Shown here: piece after piece, positions 9,980 to 21,989 of the stretch
How the letters are laid out: every line of letters begins with the position of its first letter
How positions within the stretch are numbered: the stretch's first letter is position 1
NCBI GenBank assembly: GCA_030248295.1
Contig: JASANH010000890.1
Span: forward strand, 1 to 64,000
Direction: 5' to 3'
Source of the DNA: Mesodorylaimus sp. YZB2_4
Taxonomy: Eukaryota; Nematoda; Enoplea; Dorylaimida; Dorylaimidae
DNA length: 64,000 nucleotides
Translations under genes and position numbers: made by a program
Notes under the pieces: model-generated
Seen by the model: only the letters and a program-made list of their open reading frames with translations
The model's database searches: none
Told to the model about the DNA's origin: nothing

Positions 9980-11827
9980 ATGGACAAAGAGGAAACAGAA
10001 AATTTGGTCAAAATCAGTTTGGGACCTCAGTGGGCTCCGTTCGATGTATATGTGGCAACAATGGTCATCTACTCGCTCATCATGCTGTTCGGACTGGTGG
10101 GCAATGGATTTGTGATCATGGCCAGCGTGATGCACGGCAATCAAATGTCCATATGCGAGTGGTACTTGCTGAGCCTAGCAGTCTCTGATCTCGTATTATT
10201 AGCACTGGGTAAGACAGCTCTCTGCTCAGATGTACAGAATCAATAACCTGGGCCTGAGGGGAACTGAGCCTGCGTCACTCGTCCCAGTTTAGCGCCTCCT
10301 CTACCTCCCAGTTTACACAGCACATAAAGCCAGAAAATGATATTCTTGGAAGAAGTTACCTGATTTGGTGTTTTCGCTTTATAGGGCTGCCATTCGAGCT
10401 GCGTGACGCCAGCGCCACCTGGTATCCATATCCATATCCCGAATTCGTGTGCCCGGGCCGCGCATTTCTAAACGAAATGACCAACAGCGTGTCGGCATTG
10501 ACCCTGGCCGCTTTCGCAATACAAAGATTCATCGCCATTTGCCATCCCCTGAGAGCGAGGTCGTGCACGAACCCGATTCGCCGCACAGTTTGCGTAATCG
10601 CAGTGGTTTGGGCGGCAGGCTTCCTGGTCGCATCGCCGTGTTTGTTCCTGATCAGAATCAATTATCTCTGGGGTGTGGACGGAGAAGCCCCGATTCTGTT
10701 GGACATCAGCGACCAACACAACCAAAGTGACGCCTACATTGACTTCGGGAATGACAATGCCAGCTACGCCTTTTTTCTGGGGAGCGAGTACTGTTACTTC
10801 GATGAAACGAGACCCGGCGTGTCCACGGTCTATGTGCACTTCAGTTTCTGGGTATCTTTCCTGATTCCACTGCTCCTCATTTTCGTCCTCCACGTCCGCA
10901 TTGTGGCCAGTATTCGTCGCAGCTCCCACACTCTGCACGCCTCGAACACAGGGGGCCACCGCCAAATAATGAAACGCAAGTCGGCAATCAACATGTCTAG
11001 TGAGTGGTGCTGCTGGTACCAGCGCACCCAGGCGGCGGGAGATAGTCGAGACTGAAGTTTCTAGGCAAAAACCCCAACTACTGTAGAGTCAGGCAAGTCT
11101 CGCGAGTATACCTGCCCTAGAAACATCAACCAGAGACGTCTCCCAGCCAGGAGCGTATCGATTACTCCCGACCGCCAGGGATGCTGGTTACACTGGTATC
11201 AGTCGGTCCTAAATCAAGTTTGTGTCTCTTTCAGTTGCTGTGGCCGCCAGTTTCTTTATTTGCTGGTTTCCATTTCATCTGCAGCGTTTGATGGCCGTGC
11301 ATAGCCGACCGGGAAGTGAAGACAGCCAAGTGCAAAGCCTGGCATCAATGTTATTTTTCATGACAGGTATGCTTTGACAGCCACTCAAGCAGTAAGTCGG
11401 GTTTCATGGTGGTCAATTCAAAATTTCAAAAAATGCAAGGAGTTGGAAATTGGTTCGAAATTTCAAAAAGCAGGTTCTTAACTCTTGGTTTGTATCGCAT
11501 AATGACTTATTTTCAACTTTGATGCCCCCTCGCTGAGAAAGAATATGAAAGTCAGTTTTCACTTTGGTCCCTCGAATTAGGTAGACATTGCGAACTAGCC
11601 TTCAAATCGGAGTCTTTATTATAGGCTACTTGTACTACGGCAACACGGCGGTCAACCCGATTCTGTACACTCTTCTCACTGAGAGAATGAGGCAAACCCT
11701 GGTTCGAATGGCCAGGGGTCTGCGAGGCAACAAGCCGATGCGAACTCATTCAGTCTCGTCCTCTGTCATTCCGTTGTCCACTTACCTTCAACGTTCTGCT
11801 CCGTCGCCTGATGCTGGTTATATGTAG
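9980..11827 (+). CDS. Class A neuropeptide GPCR, pyrokinin/neuromedin-U receptor-like
   Basis: Four exons, 9980-10208, 10385-10999, 11235-11366 and 11625-11827, join in consistent phase (each intron after the first codon base) to 392 residues. Seven-TM landmarks are present: GNGF (TM1, N42), LAVSD (TM2, D70), C99 at the TM3 start, QRF at 123-125, VVWAAGF (TM4), FFICWFPFH (TM6) and NPILY (336-340, TM7). LGLPFEL, the WYPYPY loop and FHLQRLMAV are characteristic of the pyrokinin/CAPA/neuromedin-U receptor group, so a peptide ligand and Gq coupling are likely by family. The usual E-R-Y at the end of TM3 is Q-R-F here. The ATG at 9980 gives a short N-terminus. Intron 2 contains dispersed repeat R1. 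Confidence 0.85.
11090..11200 (+). repeat. Dispersed repeat R1, copy B (in GPCR intron 2)
   Basis: It matches the minus strand of 2286-2410 (GAAACATCAACC, GACGTCTCCCAGCCAGG, GTATCGATTACTC). It lies wholly within the intron between receptor exons 2 and 3. Confidence 0.6.
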
Positions 11828-12477
11828 CGCGGATCGAAATGCACTTGTTCGTGAGTGTCTGAATTGTAGAGATACCCTGACAAGAGACGAAAAAAGCCTG
11901 TCAATCAATCTGCGAGGGATCATGCCGATTTGCATCACCTTGCTGATGCAGCAAGTATTTTATTTTCAGATGTTTATTGTTTTAGCGTGTGGTTGTGTCA
12001 TCTCATGTTTTGTATTTTAGTTGTCCATGTTGACCAGATTTCTGCTTAGTTATCTGATAAGTCACATTGCACTTTACCTAAGAGAAAATAACTGGCAAAT
12101 GACGAAAAAACTGGCGCGAAATATAAATATCACTAAAATCAGATGAACAACATTCAATCAAAAAGCTGCTACAACAATTTTGGAGACCTATCACCCATTT
12201 CTCGATCAATGCACCTTTTCGTCATGGCTTATGTCAAGTGAAAATGCGCACTGACTTGTCGGAAGTGGCACTCGACACTAAGGTGCAAGATTGATTAATA
12301 GAATCGAGTCTTTGATCGACAGTCCGATATCCCATGCAGCATTGTTATTGCATTGGATTGGATGAAGTTCTCACGACCATATCGGATCGCACCGCATGGG
12401 GAAAACTTCAAATCTGAACGGATCGGATGAGTTTCGGATTAGATCATGTGAAAGAAGCACTTGCAATTTTTTGCATT
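11828..12477. other. GPCR 3' flank, no gene recognised
   Basis: 3' UTR and spacer. Near 12375-12445 is a GGATCGGAT-rich stretch resembling those at 42300-42350 and 43240-43320 (shared GATCATGTGAAA), an old low-copy repeat. Confidence 0.4.
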
Positions 12478-13596
12478 TCAAATCCCTTTTGGAGCGTGCG
12501 GTGAAAGACTTTTTTTCTTATTTGATTGGAAACCTGACCGGCAGACGGGTTGCCATAGGAAATCCTTTGGGCCCCGTTTTTGCCAATATCTTTTTAGCCC
12601 ATCATGAAATTTCATGGCTTCAAAACTGCCCAAAGGGCTACGCCACAGTGGTCTATCGCAGATATGTGGATGACACTTTCCTCCTGTTCAAAACTCAACA
12701 GGCGGATGACATGACCACTCCCTTTGATGATGCAGCCAACAAGTTTGCTGCCTATCTAAACAAACAGCACAATAACATGCGCTTCAATGTGGAGCTGGAA
12801 TCTGATGCCTCTATTTAATTTTTGGGGGTCTCCATATTGCGATCAGACCAGGGCTTTAACACCTCAGCTTTTCGAAAGCCAACTTTTGCACCCAGTTTGA
12901 AAGTTGCATGCCAATCAGATACAAGAGAGATCTGTTGCAGATTCTTTTCTACCGTACTTATCAGCTCTGCTCCGATTATAACCTCCTGCATAACGAGTTC
13001 AACAAGATCAAGGATATCATGGCCAAGAATGGATATCCACGCTGGCTTATGGACAACGTCTTGCGACGCTTTCTGTCCAGTTCAAGTCTCAGCAGCCGAA
13101 TCGAGACTCGAGCCCACGTGAAACACGCTTTATCAAGATCCCCTTCATTGGCCACCACAGTCTCATCATCCGCCGACGCTTATACCGACTTCTCCCTCAA
13201 GCATCCCCACAGATCGATTTCCGCTTCATCTTTACCACGTGCGAAAGAATTGGTGATCGTTTCAACATCAATTATCGCCTGCCCCGTTTACTCGCCTCCC
13301 ACGTCGTCTATTCGTTCACTTGTCTTTGCTGTAATGCAACGAATGTTGGAAAGACGATCCGACACTTGGGCGTGAGAATTGGCGAGCACACAAGCACTTC
13401 TTTGCGAACGGGGAAATGTGTTCGAGCCACAGCGGATTCGGCTATCTTGGATCACATGCTTCAAGCCGGACATGACGCTGGCTGTGATAATTTTCGCATC
13501 ATCGATCGTACAAGTTCCGACAAGCTTTTGAAGATCAAAGAAGCCCTCCACATTCTGACCAAACGTCCTACTTTAAACCAGCAGAAAGACTTTTAA
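12478..13596 (+). pseudogene. Penelope-like retroelement, RT and GIY-YIG endonuclease, decayed
   Basis: It encodes the C-terminal part of a Penelope-like reverse transcriptase: GNPLGPVFANIFLAHHE, the catalytic YRRYVDDTF and, after a break, FRKPTF..MPIRYKRDLL. It ends with a GIY-YIG-type nuclease (HVVYSFTCLCCNATNVGKT, GVRIGEH). The frame is broken by an in-frame TAA near 12817 and by shifts near 12900 and 13120, so it is not functional. The N-terminal RT portion is missing. In the nuclease, the position of the second tyrosine/glycine pair reads N-V-G. The element lies about 650 bp downstream of the GPCR in the same orientation. Confidence 0.85.
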
Positions 13597-14250
13597 ACAC
13601 TCACGCCTTTGCAATGGGTTGTCGCTACCTGAGAATCAACATTGTGTGCGCTATCATTTAACAGCTCATTGATGCGTGGCTCGCCTTACGATGTGTTTTA
13701 TCAATTCCTGATGCTGTCTGAAGACGAAACATCGAAAATAGAAAATATAATAAATAATGTCTTATTTGAGTAATTTATTGGTCTTCTTGTTCCGTTGGAA
13801 ATGTCGCTATAAAGAAGTCTCAATTTCTGCATGAATTAAACTCTAACTGAATATTTTTAAAATCAATTATATAAAGTTTTCAAATTGCCGATTTCCAATA
13901 TTAGTAATCTTTTTTTCGGCTGTTCTTGCAAAGTCCAAAAAAAACGAAAGGCAGCTAAGACGAAATGCCGGTTCGAATCCTGTTGATTGCGAGTTAGGGG
14001 AATATTCTGTCATCCTAAAAGTCCTGCGGCTGTACCCGAAATGGATCTGTCCAGACATAGTCATTTAATTGCCAGATCTTTACCGCAGTGGCTGATAAGC
14101 TCCTGCTTCGTTAGCGCGGCAAAAAAGTTTTCTGAGCCAGCTCCATGTCAAAAAGGAGTCAGTATAATTCAAATATAAAAAAATAGGGCTCTTATACATA
14201 CTTTCGATCATTCCATTTGAAAACATGTCAAGTTGCATCTCCTTGATCTT
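13597..14250. other. Intergenic, no feature recognised
   Basis: AT-rich spacer after the Penelope relic; several AATAAA-like words lie near 13740-13760. No gene or structured repeat is visible. Confidence 0.4.
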
Positions 14251-14689
14251 AGAAAGGCCTTGCCAGCCGACAAGTTGAACTTGACATAATCGATGACTAT
14301 AATTGTTTCCTAGGTACAAAAGAAAGCTATTTGCAAAACATTGGACCCGTCTGGCCAGCTGGTCAGCGACTAGAGTCCTGCAAGTCTTTGAATTCCTGTG
14401 TGAGAAGAAGAAAGAGTATTGGAAAAAAACTTCCAGGGTTTGTCTGAACGCGGCTTACAGGTTTGGGGCTTTGAACTTCGTTTTCCAACACTCGGGTCTG
14501 GGTTTATTGTCACAAAAGACCCGACAAGGCGGGAAAATTTCAAAAAATTCGCAGGACTTCGGGGGCTGAACTCTGCTGACCAATTAGCCAGACGGCCCCA
14601 ATGCCTTGCGTAGAGCCTTTTTTGGTCCCTAAACAAATTACTATCGTTGCTTTTGCCAAGGTCGACTTTAACTTGGCAAGATTCCCTTG
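14251..14689 (+). mobile_element. MITE family M1, diverged full-length copy
   Basis: It is collinear with the copies at 22814 and 54909. A degraded left terminal repeat is followed by ACAAAAGAAAGCTATTTGCA, GTCTGGCCAGCTGGTCAGC, an internal ACACTCGGG, then CTGCTGACCAATTAGCCAGA and a right end of TCCCTTG followed by TGA. Identity is lower than for the other copies. Confidence 0.7.
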
Positions 14690-14930
14690 TGAGCTGCTCA
14701 AGTCTAAATGTAAAAGTGTGGTATCTGAATGAAGAAAATTCGGAGATGAGGAGATTTTAAGGAAATCTTGAGATTTTGCTGGCCAAGCGTTCAAATCTAG
14801 ATATAAAAGTTTTTTGCCAGAAAAACTGAATCAGTCAGTTAAATTTAGTTAACTGAGTCTTTTAAGATCCAGGTTAACTGTGACTGAAACTGAATCGTTT
14901 TTTTGGAACTGTATTAACGCTAGCTACTTC

Positions 14931-15662
14931 GCATAGCCCGAGAGTTAGACACTCCTTTGTAGACCACGAGCACAGGATTGCATGATCCTCTGCTCGTTGC
15001 CACGATCAGTCGTCCTGTTGATATTCATGCAGAAAAGCAGCTTCTGCTCAGACATTTTTCCTAAACTGGTTGCGTTTAGCACTGGCCGAGTAGACGAGCC
15101 ATCCTAAGCCCTGGTTCCACTCTGTGCATTGGCTGGTCGAAAAGTTTTTAGTCTGTCATAACAGACTTTTGTGAAAATAATAAGACCGTTTTTTCAGTTT
15201 TTTGCTACATACTATGTAATTTGGGTACTACAACACTTGTTCCTGCATAGACTGAGCGAGTTGGGTGACTACCATACGTTTTCTTCCAAACCTCTGAAAA
15301 ACAAAAACCTAAAATGGAAGAAATACGCGCCCCTGAGATAACTTGTAAAGGCCACCGTACAGATCGATCATTTCATAGCTAGGAACTCTTGCCGATGAAA
15401 TCCGCAGATTTGTCGAAAATGTACTTCGATATGCAGACGGCAGGAAAAAAATAAAAGTATTTCTTGTATGCCTCAATCATACCTGATACCTTATCTTTGA
15501 CTGGGCAAAAAATTCTTAGATTCCTCATATTTCTTGTTCATAATAACGTTCCTCTGCCCCGAGGGAAGAAGAGAAACAAAAACCAAAAATTCTAACCCGT
15601 GAAGGAGTCGAACTGAGAGCCTCGTGGTGGCAAAACAAACGTGTGGAAAGCCACTCTTTGCC
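14931..15662 (+). repeat. Dispersed repeat R2, copy A
   Basis: About 730 bp collinear with 44049-44740: GCATAGCC..GAGTTAGACACTC, GCCACGATCAG.CGTCCTGTTGATA, CTCTGTGCATTGGCTGGTC, GTTCCTGCATAGA, and CCCGTGAAGGAGTCGAACTG near the end. The last block, read on the minus strand, resembles a tRNA B box (AGTTCGACTCC). No protein is encoded. Confidence 0.8.
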
Positions 15663-16312
15663 ACAATTCGGTGTTCTCTGCTAAGAAGATGCAGAATTTG
15701 CAGAATGCGAAGACGCAAGGAACAAATGGAACATTGACATCTTGTCAAAACCGAAGCCAGCACAAGGAGAACTAGCTCACTAGCACTTTTATTTCCCCAA
15801 AGCAGACCCTCCGAAGCTAAAACGGAACACGAAGGATCCGAAAATCTTTTTCAAATTATTCTTTGCACGACTGTTTTTCAATAATGTTACTCCGTATCAA
15901 AAGAAACATGTCCTGCCTACGGAAACTCTGTCCACATCATTTATATTCGTTCACATATTCTAACGTTATCAGCGTAGCTGAACTGTTTGAACATTGTGGT
16001 CTGCTGTGTCGACCTTTGCCTTGGATGTAATAAGCTGGATTATGTTCTTTGGCATAATTACTCTGTGGCATAATCTTTGGCAGGAGGCGTTGGGTTATGT
16101 TCTGTGGCATAATTCTTCTGTAAGCTGATAAAATTTTGCTTACTTTAATTCTGAACTAATCTGCTGATATTGGGCTACTTTTCCAGCACACGCTTATGCC
16201 CGCTGAATTGTTTTTCCTTCATCGCTTGACCAAGAAACTTTATCTACTGCAAAGTTGGTCAAAAAAATTATTTAGAAACGGAGGAGAGATATAACGATCC
16301 AAATACAACTTG
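15663..16312. other. Intergenic, no gene recognised
   Basis: The only structure noted is three imperfect copies of TGTGGCATAAT within 16050-16120. Confidence 0.4.
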
Positions 16313-16390
16313 AAGCTCGCGCGGGATTCGAACCCGCGCCAGATAGAAGCCAGGTCTGCTAGCACTGTGCAATATAATCTCTCTGATTGA
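16313..16390 (-). other. tRNA-like fragment (B box), not a functional tRNA
   Basis: The minus strand has a perfect T arm, CGCGGGTTCGAATCCCGCG, and a weak A-box-like CAGTGCTAGCAGACCTGG upstream, but no 5' strand to pair with the expected acceptor CGAGCTT. It is best read as a tRNA-derived SINE head or a dead tRNA. Confidence 0.45.
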
Positions 16391-18226
16391 TGGTTCCGTT
16401 TGATGTAGGAAAACGATAGCAAGAAGCGCAAATATCTGCTCACCATTCTTGTCATTCTGACTAATATATGTAGTGAACAGTCGCGATCAAAACCTGGCGC
16501 GTGATGTCTACAGGACTGAACAGCCGGAATAGAATAACTCACGCCTAAGCTGTCGAAGTTTCCACATCAGATTCTACATTTTATGTTAGGAGCACAAAAA
16601 CTGCAATTTTTAAACAAAACTTGTTGGTTTCCTGACTCACACAACTAAACGGAGGAGCCTGAAGCAACCCGCGAAGAGTCCAAGACCCAAAGATTCGGTC
16701 TTCTTCATTATTAACAAGCACAAAACTCAAGTTTGACACCATGGCGAGTAATCTACAGTAAGTTTCAAACAACACCGCCAAACTGATTTCGGAATTTTCT
16801 ATTTGCGCATCGCACCCGACATTGGCCTAATTTTTCTCATTACTGAGGGACTCGAATCGAAGATTTTTCCATCTGACTTCATTTGAAGACCCGAATCAAA
16901 ACAAAACGTTTTCCTAGAGTCCTTGGCCGTGAAAACTTTTGGGAGAGGATGCCGCCAGGTGTAACTCAAATTGCGCCCTTCAATCATCGAATGACAACCA
17001 AGTTTTCGCACGACTTGCATAATTTCTACAGGACAGGAAAAAGTAAAATTTTGGTGGTGGAGACCGAAAGTTAAGTCGCCCTTGAAAATGTGCGTTTTTG
17101 CCGATAACAGTCATCGTCTATCGAGTGCCCTAGATTCGGACTTTCTCATTTTCATCTGTTTCCGACGATAGAAAACTGATGAACGCTTCCGCCATCCGTG
17201 CGTAACCAACTTGGCGAAGGCGTGTCTAAAATTACAACCTCCTGCAATAAATTATTGGCCGCTCTTACGTTGGGATATTTTGATGGACACCGTTTGACAG
17301 AATTGTGTTAGTTTGGCGCCTCGGGCCATTCGAATTCGAAAAACACGATCCTATGGGTTCCTTTCGATTTTTGGCCATATACCCTGGGGCCTTATTTTGC
17401 CCGTCCGAACTGGCAGTACATCAAAATTGAGGACATTACAGGACCGTAAGAAATTTCGAAAAAATCACCCCAGGGCAATTTGAAAATAGTCAGAACGGAA
17501 CGTCGGGTTGCGACTCGGTCATTCGACAGCCTTCGTCGTTTCGCAGGTGCACCAATAGGACACGAGCCACGCGAGCACTGGCCAGGTGGCACAGTCTTTG
17601 GTGACAATGATGTGACATGCGAGATAACTTTCACTTTGCCCTAATTTTGACAAGTCTAGGGCGTGTACGTGGGTTTTTCTTAACTCTATATTCCGCTAGG
17701 GCCACCAAAACCGCTATTTGACATCACCGCGTTAGAATTAGAGTATTTTTCGTCACGGTGGTCAGGTGTGTCCTTGGGCTGATCGCCAGTGCTGAACCGT
17801 TTCGCTGTTGCGATCCCGTCAATATCGGTCCGGTTTAATGTTATTCGCGCTGTACATCATCGGTTTCCAGATTTTTGCTCATTTGACCCCGTTGAGATCG
17901 CTGAAGGCACTAAAAATAGTTACGCCCGGGTTGAAACGTTTTACTGGCAATTAAACTCGAGGCGCCGCCAGTATATATTGACTGCACTACCCCATACTGC
18001 TCATTTATCCTGGTCTTATATTTTTTGTAATCAGTATATATTTTATATCATATCATCTGGTTGCATACCACTTTTATATTTATATTCGTAGTGGCAGAAC
18101 CAACTAATTCTATCAGTTGATGCTGGTTTATAATTATTTTACTTATTTCTGGCGACTAGATTTTTCACGACGTCGATTTCAAAATACTCAAATAAGATAT
18201 TAAAATATAAAACGGACTGAAATCTG
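16391..18226. other. Intergenic upstream of the Pax gene
   Basis: Unique-looking sequence with AT-rich patches at 17990-18200. No TATA box or gene could be assigned with confidence; regulatory sequence for the Pax gene may lie here. Confidence 0.4.
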
Positions 18227-20295
18227 ATGGCTCAAGCAAATAATGAAGATTTTGAAAAAAAATTTGGAGAATGGCTGAGGGTAAGTATAGAAAACATATC
18301 GGCATATTGAGGGAGGAGTTATAATATTCAGATTCAGCGCTCGCGTTTTAGTGGGCTAGCCCAAATTTTGGTTTCGCTGTCTCAAGTATTTTAAAGGTCA
18401 AACTTTTCATTTCCTAAGAGTCCCCATCACAATCAAGAATTTCGACTTTTTTTACATGGGTGCTAGTGGTCCAGAGTTTTGGCTACACCTTGTAGAACGT
18501 GGGTGCTGAATCTGAATACCGCACTTTTTTTCAATATGCCGACATCGCTTCCACAATTGACTGCGTCTTACATTTCGTAACTACAACTCAACTCGGACGA
18601 TGAGAAGAGAAGGCAGTACCCCTGCTTTTTCGTAAATGATCCAACGTATACAAAATAAGTATTTTATAACAAGTCCGCCTTTGCTCACAAAATGCAAAGA
18701 TACAAAAAGCAGCCACGGCCAATGCAGTTTTCTATGATTTCAGAAAGTCGAAGAATACGAGAAAGCCCGCCAGCAGCCGAATGGCAATCCTTATGGTGGA
18801 AATTGCTCAAACAGGGACCCACCTGGATTTTCGGCCCAGTCAGCCGTACAAAACCATAATATGTGCCTGCAAATGAATTATTCTTCTCTCAATTACACAA
18901 ACTCTCAACAAGGAGATTTTGATGGAATGAATCAAAGTGACAGCAATCCAGAAAGTGAGTCAGTGCCGTGCTTTCTCCTGCCGGGACACCAACACCAAGT
19001 TAGTATTTGGCTCCATCCAATCTACCCTACCCTTGCGGCTTGAGTAGATTGTAGTGTAAAGTGACCTAACTGATTCCAGAAGTTCGAACTACAGGATTGC
19101 CCTTCTTTGCAAGTTGTGCAAGCCCTTCTAAGCTCGGCGCTCATGATCAGTCGAGCCCAAAGTCCACCCAGCCCACCCGGAGACTGTTGCCAACTGTCAG
19201 TACTCAAAAATGTATCGCTTGTTCCACATCATAACTTTATTCTGAGTTTCCAAAACTCACGATCAGAGTAGAACCTGTCAGGCAGATCGGACTTTAAATT
19301 TTTAGGTCGAAAAGCGGTCAATCAACTTGGGGGGACCTACGCAAATGGTCGACCACTTCCAACCTTATTGAGGCAACGAATTGTAGAAATGGCCATGCGG
19401 GGTGTCAAACCATGTCGGATCTCGAAGGAGCTTCAAGTATCGCATGGATGCGTTTCAAAAATTCTGTCAAAGTATGACTGCGGTTTTCTCCATTCCTGAG
19501 CACTGTAGAAAACAGTTCATACTTGTTTTAGATGGCGCGAAACCGGTTCTATAAATCCTGGTAAAATCGGCGGATCAAAGCCAAAAAAATCGCTGCCAGA
19601 AGTGATTGCTGCTATTGCGATTTACAAACGTTGGCGCCCGTCAATGTTTTCTTGGGAAATACGCGAAAGACTGCTGGCCGATTGCATTTGCTCGGATTTG
19701 AACGTGCCGAGTGTCTCGTCGATCAATAGGTCAGTCACTACTCTATCACTTTACATTGCTGTCACAAAAATTAAATCCCCCGAGGCATCCCTTATAATCA
19801 TAATCCCTTATTTTTAGGATTATCCGCACGAAATTGCACGAATCGATCACACAAGAAGATATCGCCTCTTCCATGGACCTGAACCGACTAGAACGTTCTC
19901 TTCGCGAAGGTACGGCCACTTCGATCGCATCAGCGCCTTCGTGCTCGTCAGCATTTAGTTTGACCTCGCCTATGAATAACCAAGTGTGTGATATGAACAG
20001 TGTACCTCGTGCCAGTACCGGCATCGGCCACGGACAAGCCTTTGTTCGTCAACCACATCACCACTTGAACCACGTTCTCGCCACCCAAGCGAGCGTCGAT
20101 GACGGGTGTGGGAGTGCGGGCAGTAGCGTAGTATCAACCAGTGCCAACGTGTCGCCTACCAGTGACTGCGATCCCATACCAGGATCCGCTTTTATGGTAC
20201 CGTCGAATTTCGCATATAATTTCGCTGCTCCCGATACTTTCGGACTATTTGATCAATTGAATGGTGCAAACTTCCAATTTCCTTTCCTGCAGTGA
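18227..20295 (+). CDS. Paired-box transcription factor, Pax2/5/8-like paired domain
   Basis: Five exons, 18227-18280, 18744-18954, 19306-19471, 19532-19729 and 19818-20295, join in frame to 368 residues. Residues ~90-215 form a full paired domain: [96 protein letters not shown] and TGSI.PG.IGGSKPK are closest to Pax2/5/8. No homeodomain follows; the C-terminal ~150 residues are rich in Ser/Ala/Asn and end NFQFPFLQ. I do not see an octapeptide. The ~90-residue extension before the paired domain (polar, Asn/Gln-rich) is longer than usual; the first exon is the least certain part. Role: nuclear DNA-binding developmental regulator. Confidence 0.87.
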
Positions 20296-20713
20296 GAATG
20301 AAAGTAGCCCCGTGCAATCTAAAGCTTGCAATACATACCGCTTTGAGTCGGAGAATTTACCCTTTTGTAAACTATGAAGGACTAGATAGCGCTTAGGAAT
20401 TTTCTTGGTGATTTTCATGCTTTTATACTGAAGGACAATTTGCACAATGCTGCGATGTTGCCCTTTCGATATGCTAGAAGCTGTTTTAGTGTTTTACTTT
20501 TTTTATAAACCTGGACCATAGAAAGTCTGGCCACTAGTGTCACGGATCGCTATTTAGCAATCATATGCATGCATGATTTTCCCGAATGGCGTGCAAACTA
20601 ACTAAGCCTCACCAATCTGATTTCCAGAAGCAGCGATACATCTGAAGGCATCGATATCCTAGATCTCGATGATAAGTGTGAGTCTCGGTGATACCTCATG
20701 CGATACCCCCTGA

Positions 20714-21480
20714 GGGCCCAGTTTCACCGAGGCACTTCCAAGTGTTACAAGCGCCACAAGTGTCCATTTTACAAGTATCCGCGTTTCACCACAAACAAAC
20801 TCACAAAGTTAGAAATGCGAGTGTGAGAGATGCCTGGTTACAAGGAGCCTAAGGGCCGTCCAGTAAAACCACGTGGCAAGTATAGAGAACTACGTGCAAT
20901 AAGGTACAAGCCTGACGGACGAGCGTTTCACTACGACTTTTCCGGCCCTTGTAACAAAGGGGAACTGTAGAGAGTGACTTGTGAAAGATAAAGACAGAAC
21001 TTGTGCAGGAGTCCAAATTCAGAGGGCAGCAGCGCATTGATTTTTTGGAAGGTGAGGGGGCAAGGTGCTTTGATAAGTTAGGGCCATTTCGCAGGGCAGA
21101 CAAGACCTGACAGTGTCCTGACGTAATCATTGACCTGCCAAAAGACGGAAGTAAACGAAGGAAACGAATCCACCGCAAAAACATAGGGGAAAACGGATGA
21201 AAACCAGCAAGGCTACAAGTCCTACGAGTCTCGTTCTGACTCGTAGAAAATTCTTTACAAGTTATGAGTCTCCGCCCAATTTTTCTGAGAGTTCGGAAGT
21301 TTATGAAACCGAATTGCTCGTAGTCTTGCTAGTGCTCCCGCAAGAAGTCTTGTAAGTCTAGGAGCTGCCAATGGATCATTCACTTTGGTGAAACGCGAGT
21401 CGCTTGTGGACTTGTAACTTGTGACCTTGAAATGTGTGATCTATGGCTTGTTTTGCTTGTAACTTGGTGAAACCTGGCCC
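20714..21480. mobile_element. Terminal-inverted-repeat element, ~767 bp
   Basis: It starts GGGCCCAGTTTCACC and ends GGTGAAACCTGGCCC, which are inverted copies. Inside each end are repeated ACAAGT/ACTTGT words (TTACAAGCGCCACAAGT on the left; ACTTGTAACTTGTGACC on the right). There is no transposase, so it is probably a non-autonomous DNA transposon. No target duplication is certain. Confidence 0.6.
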
Positions 21481-21989
21481 TGCTCGTGCGAACGGGTATG
21501 GGAAATGGGCGATCACCACATTTCTCCCCTTTTATGATTCAATTTGTAATGATCGAGTCATATTTCCCCATTTCTTTCCCATCCGCCCTCTTTCCCTATA
21601 GCCAGTCCTTGCGGCATTTTCATGCCAGGTTTTGAGATTGCTAATCTCGCAGTGATTACTTTCGACAGTCCAACCGGTCTCTTCATACTTCCAGTTTGCG
21701 CATTGTTCCAAAATAATCTATCAACAAACGAGGGGCCTCAGCCGAAAGACGATCTGAACGCCAAATCTCGCTCGATTTCCTCTTTTTTCCTTGGGTGTCG
21801 GCTGTAGCAAATTCAACCGCATTGGACACATGGGGTTTCGGTTTTGATCCAGGGTTCACCAATCCACGTGGAGCGCACAAAACTTTGACAGGAATCGATT
21901 GCGCCCGATCGTTATCCTGCTGCTCGTTTTGGTTTCCGAGGGTGTGACGTGGCTGAATGGACCCTTGAGCACTTGTTTCTTTTGTTTGC

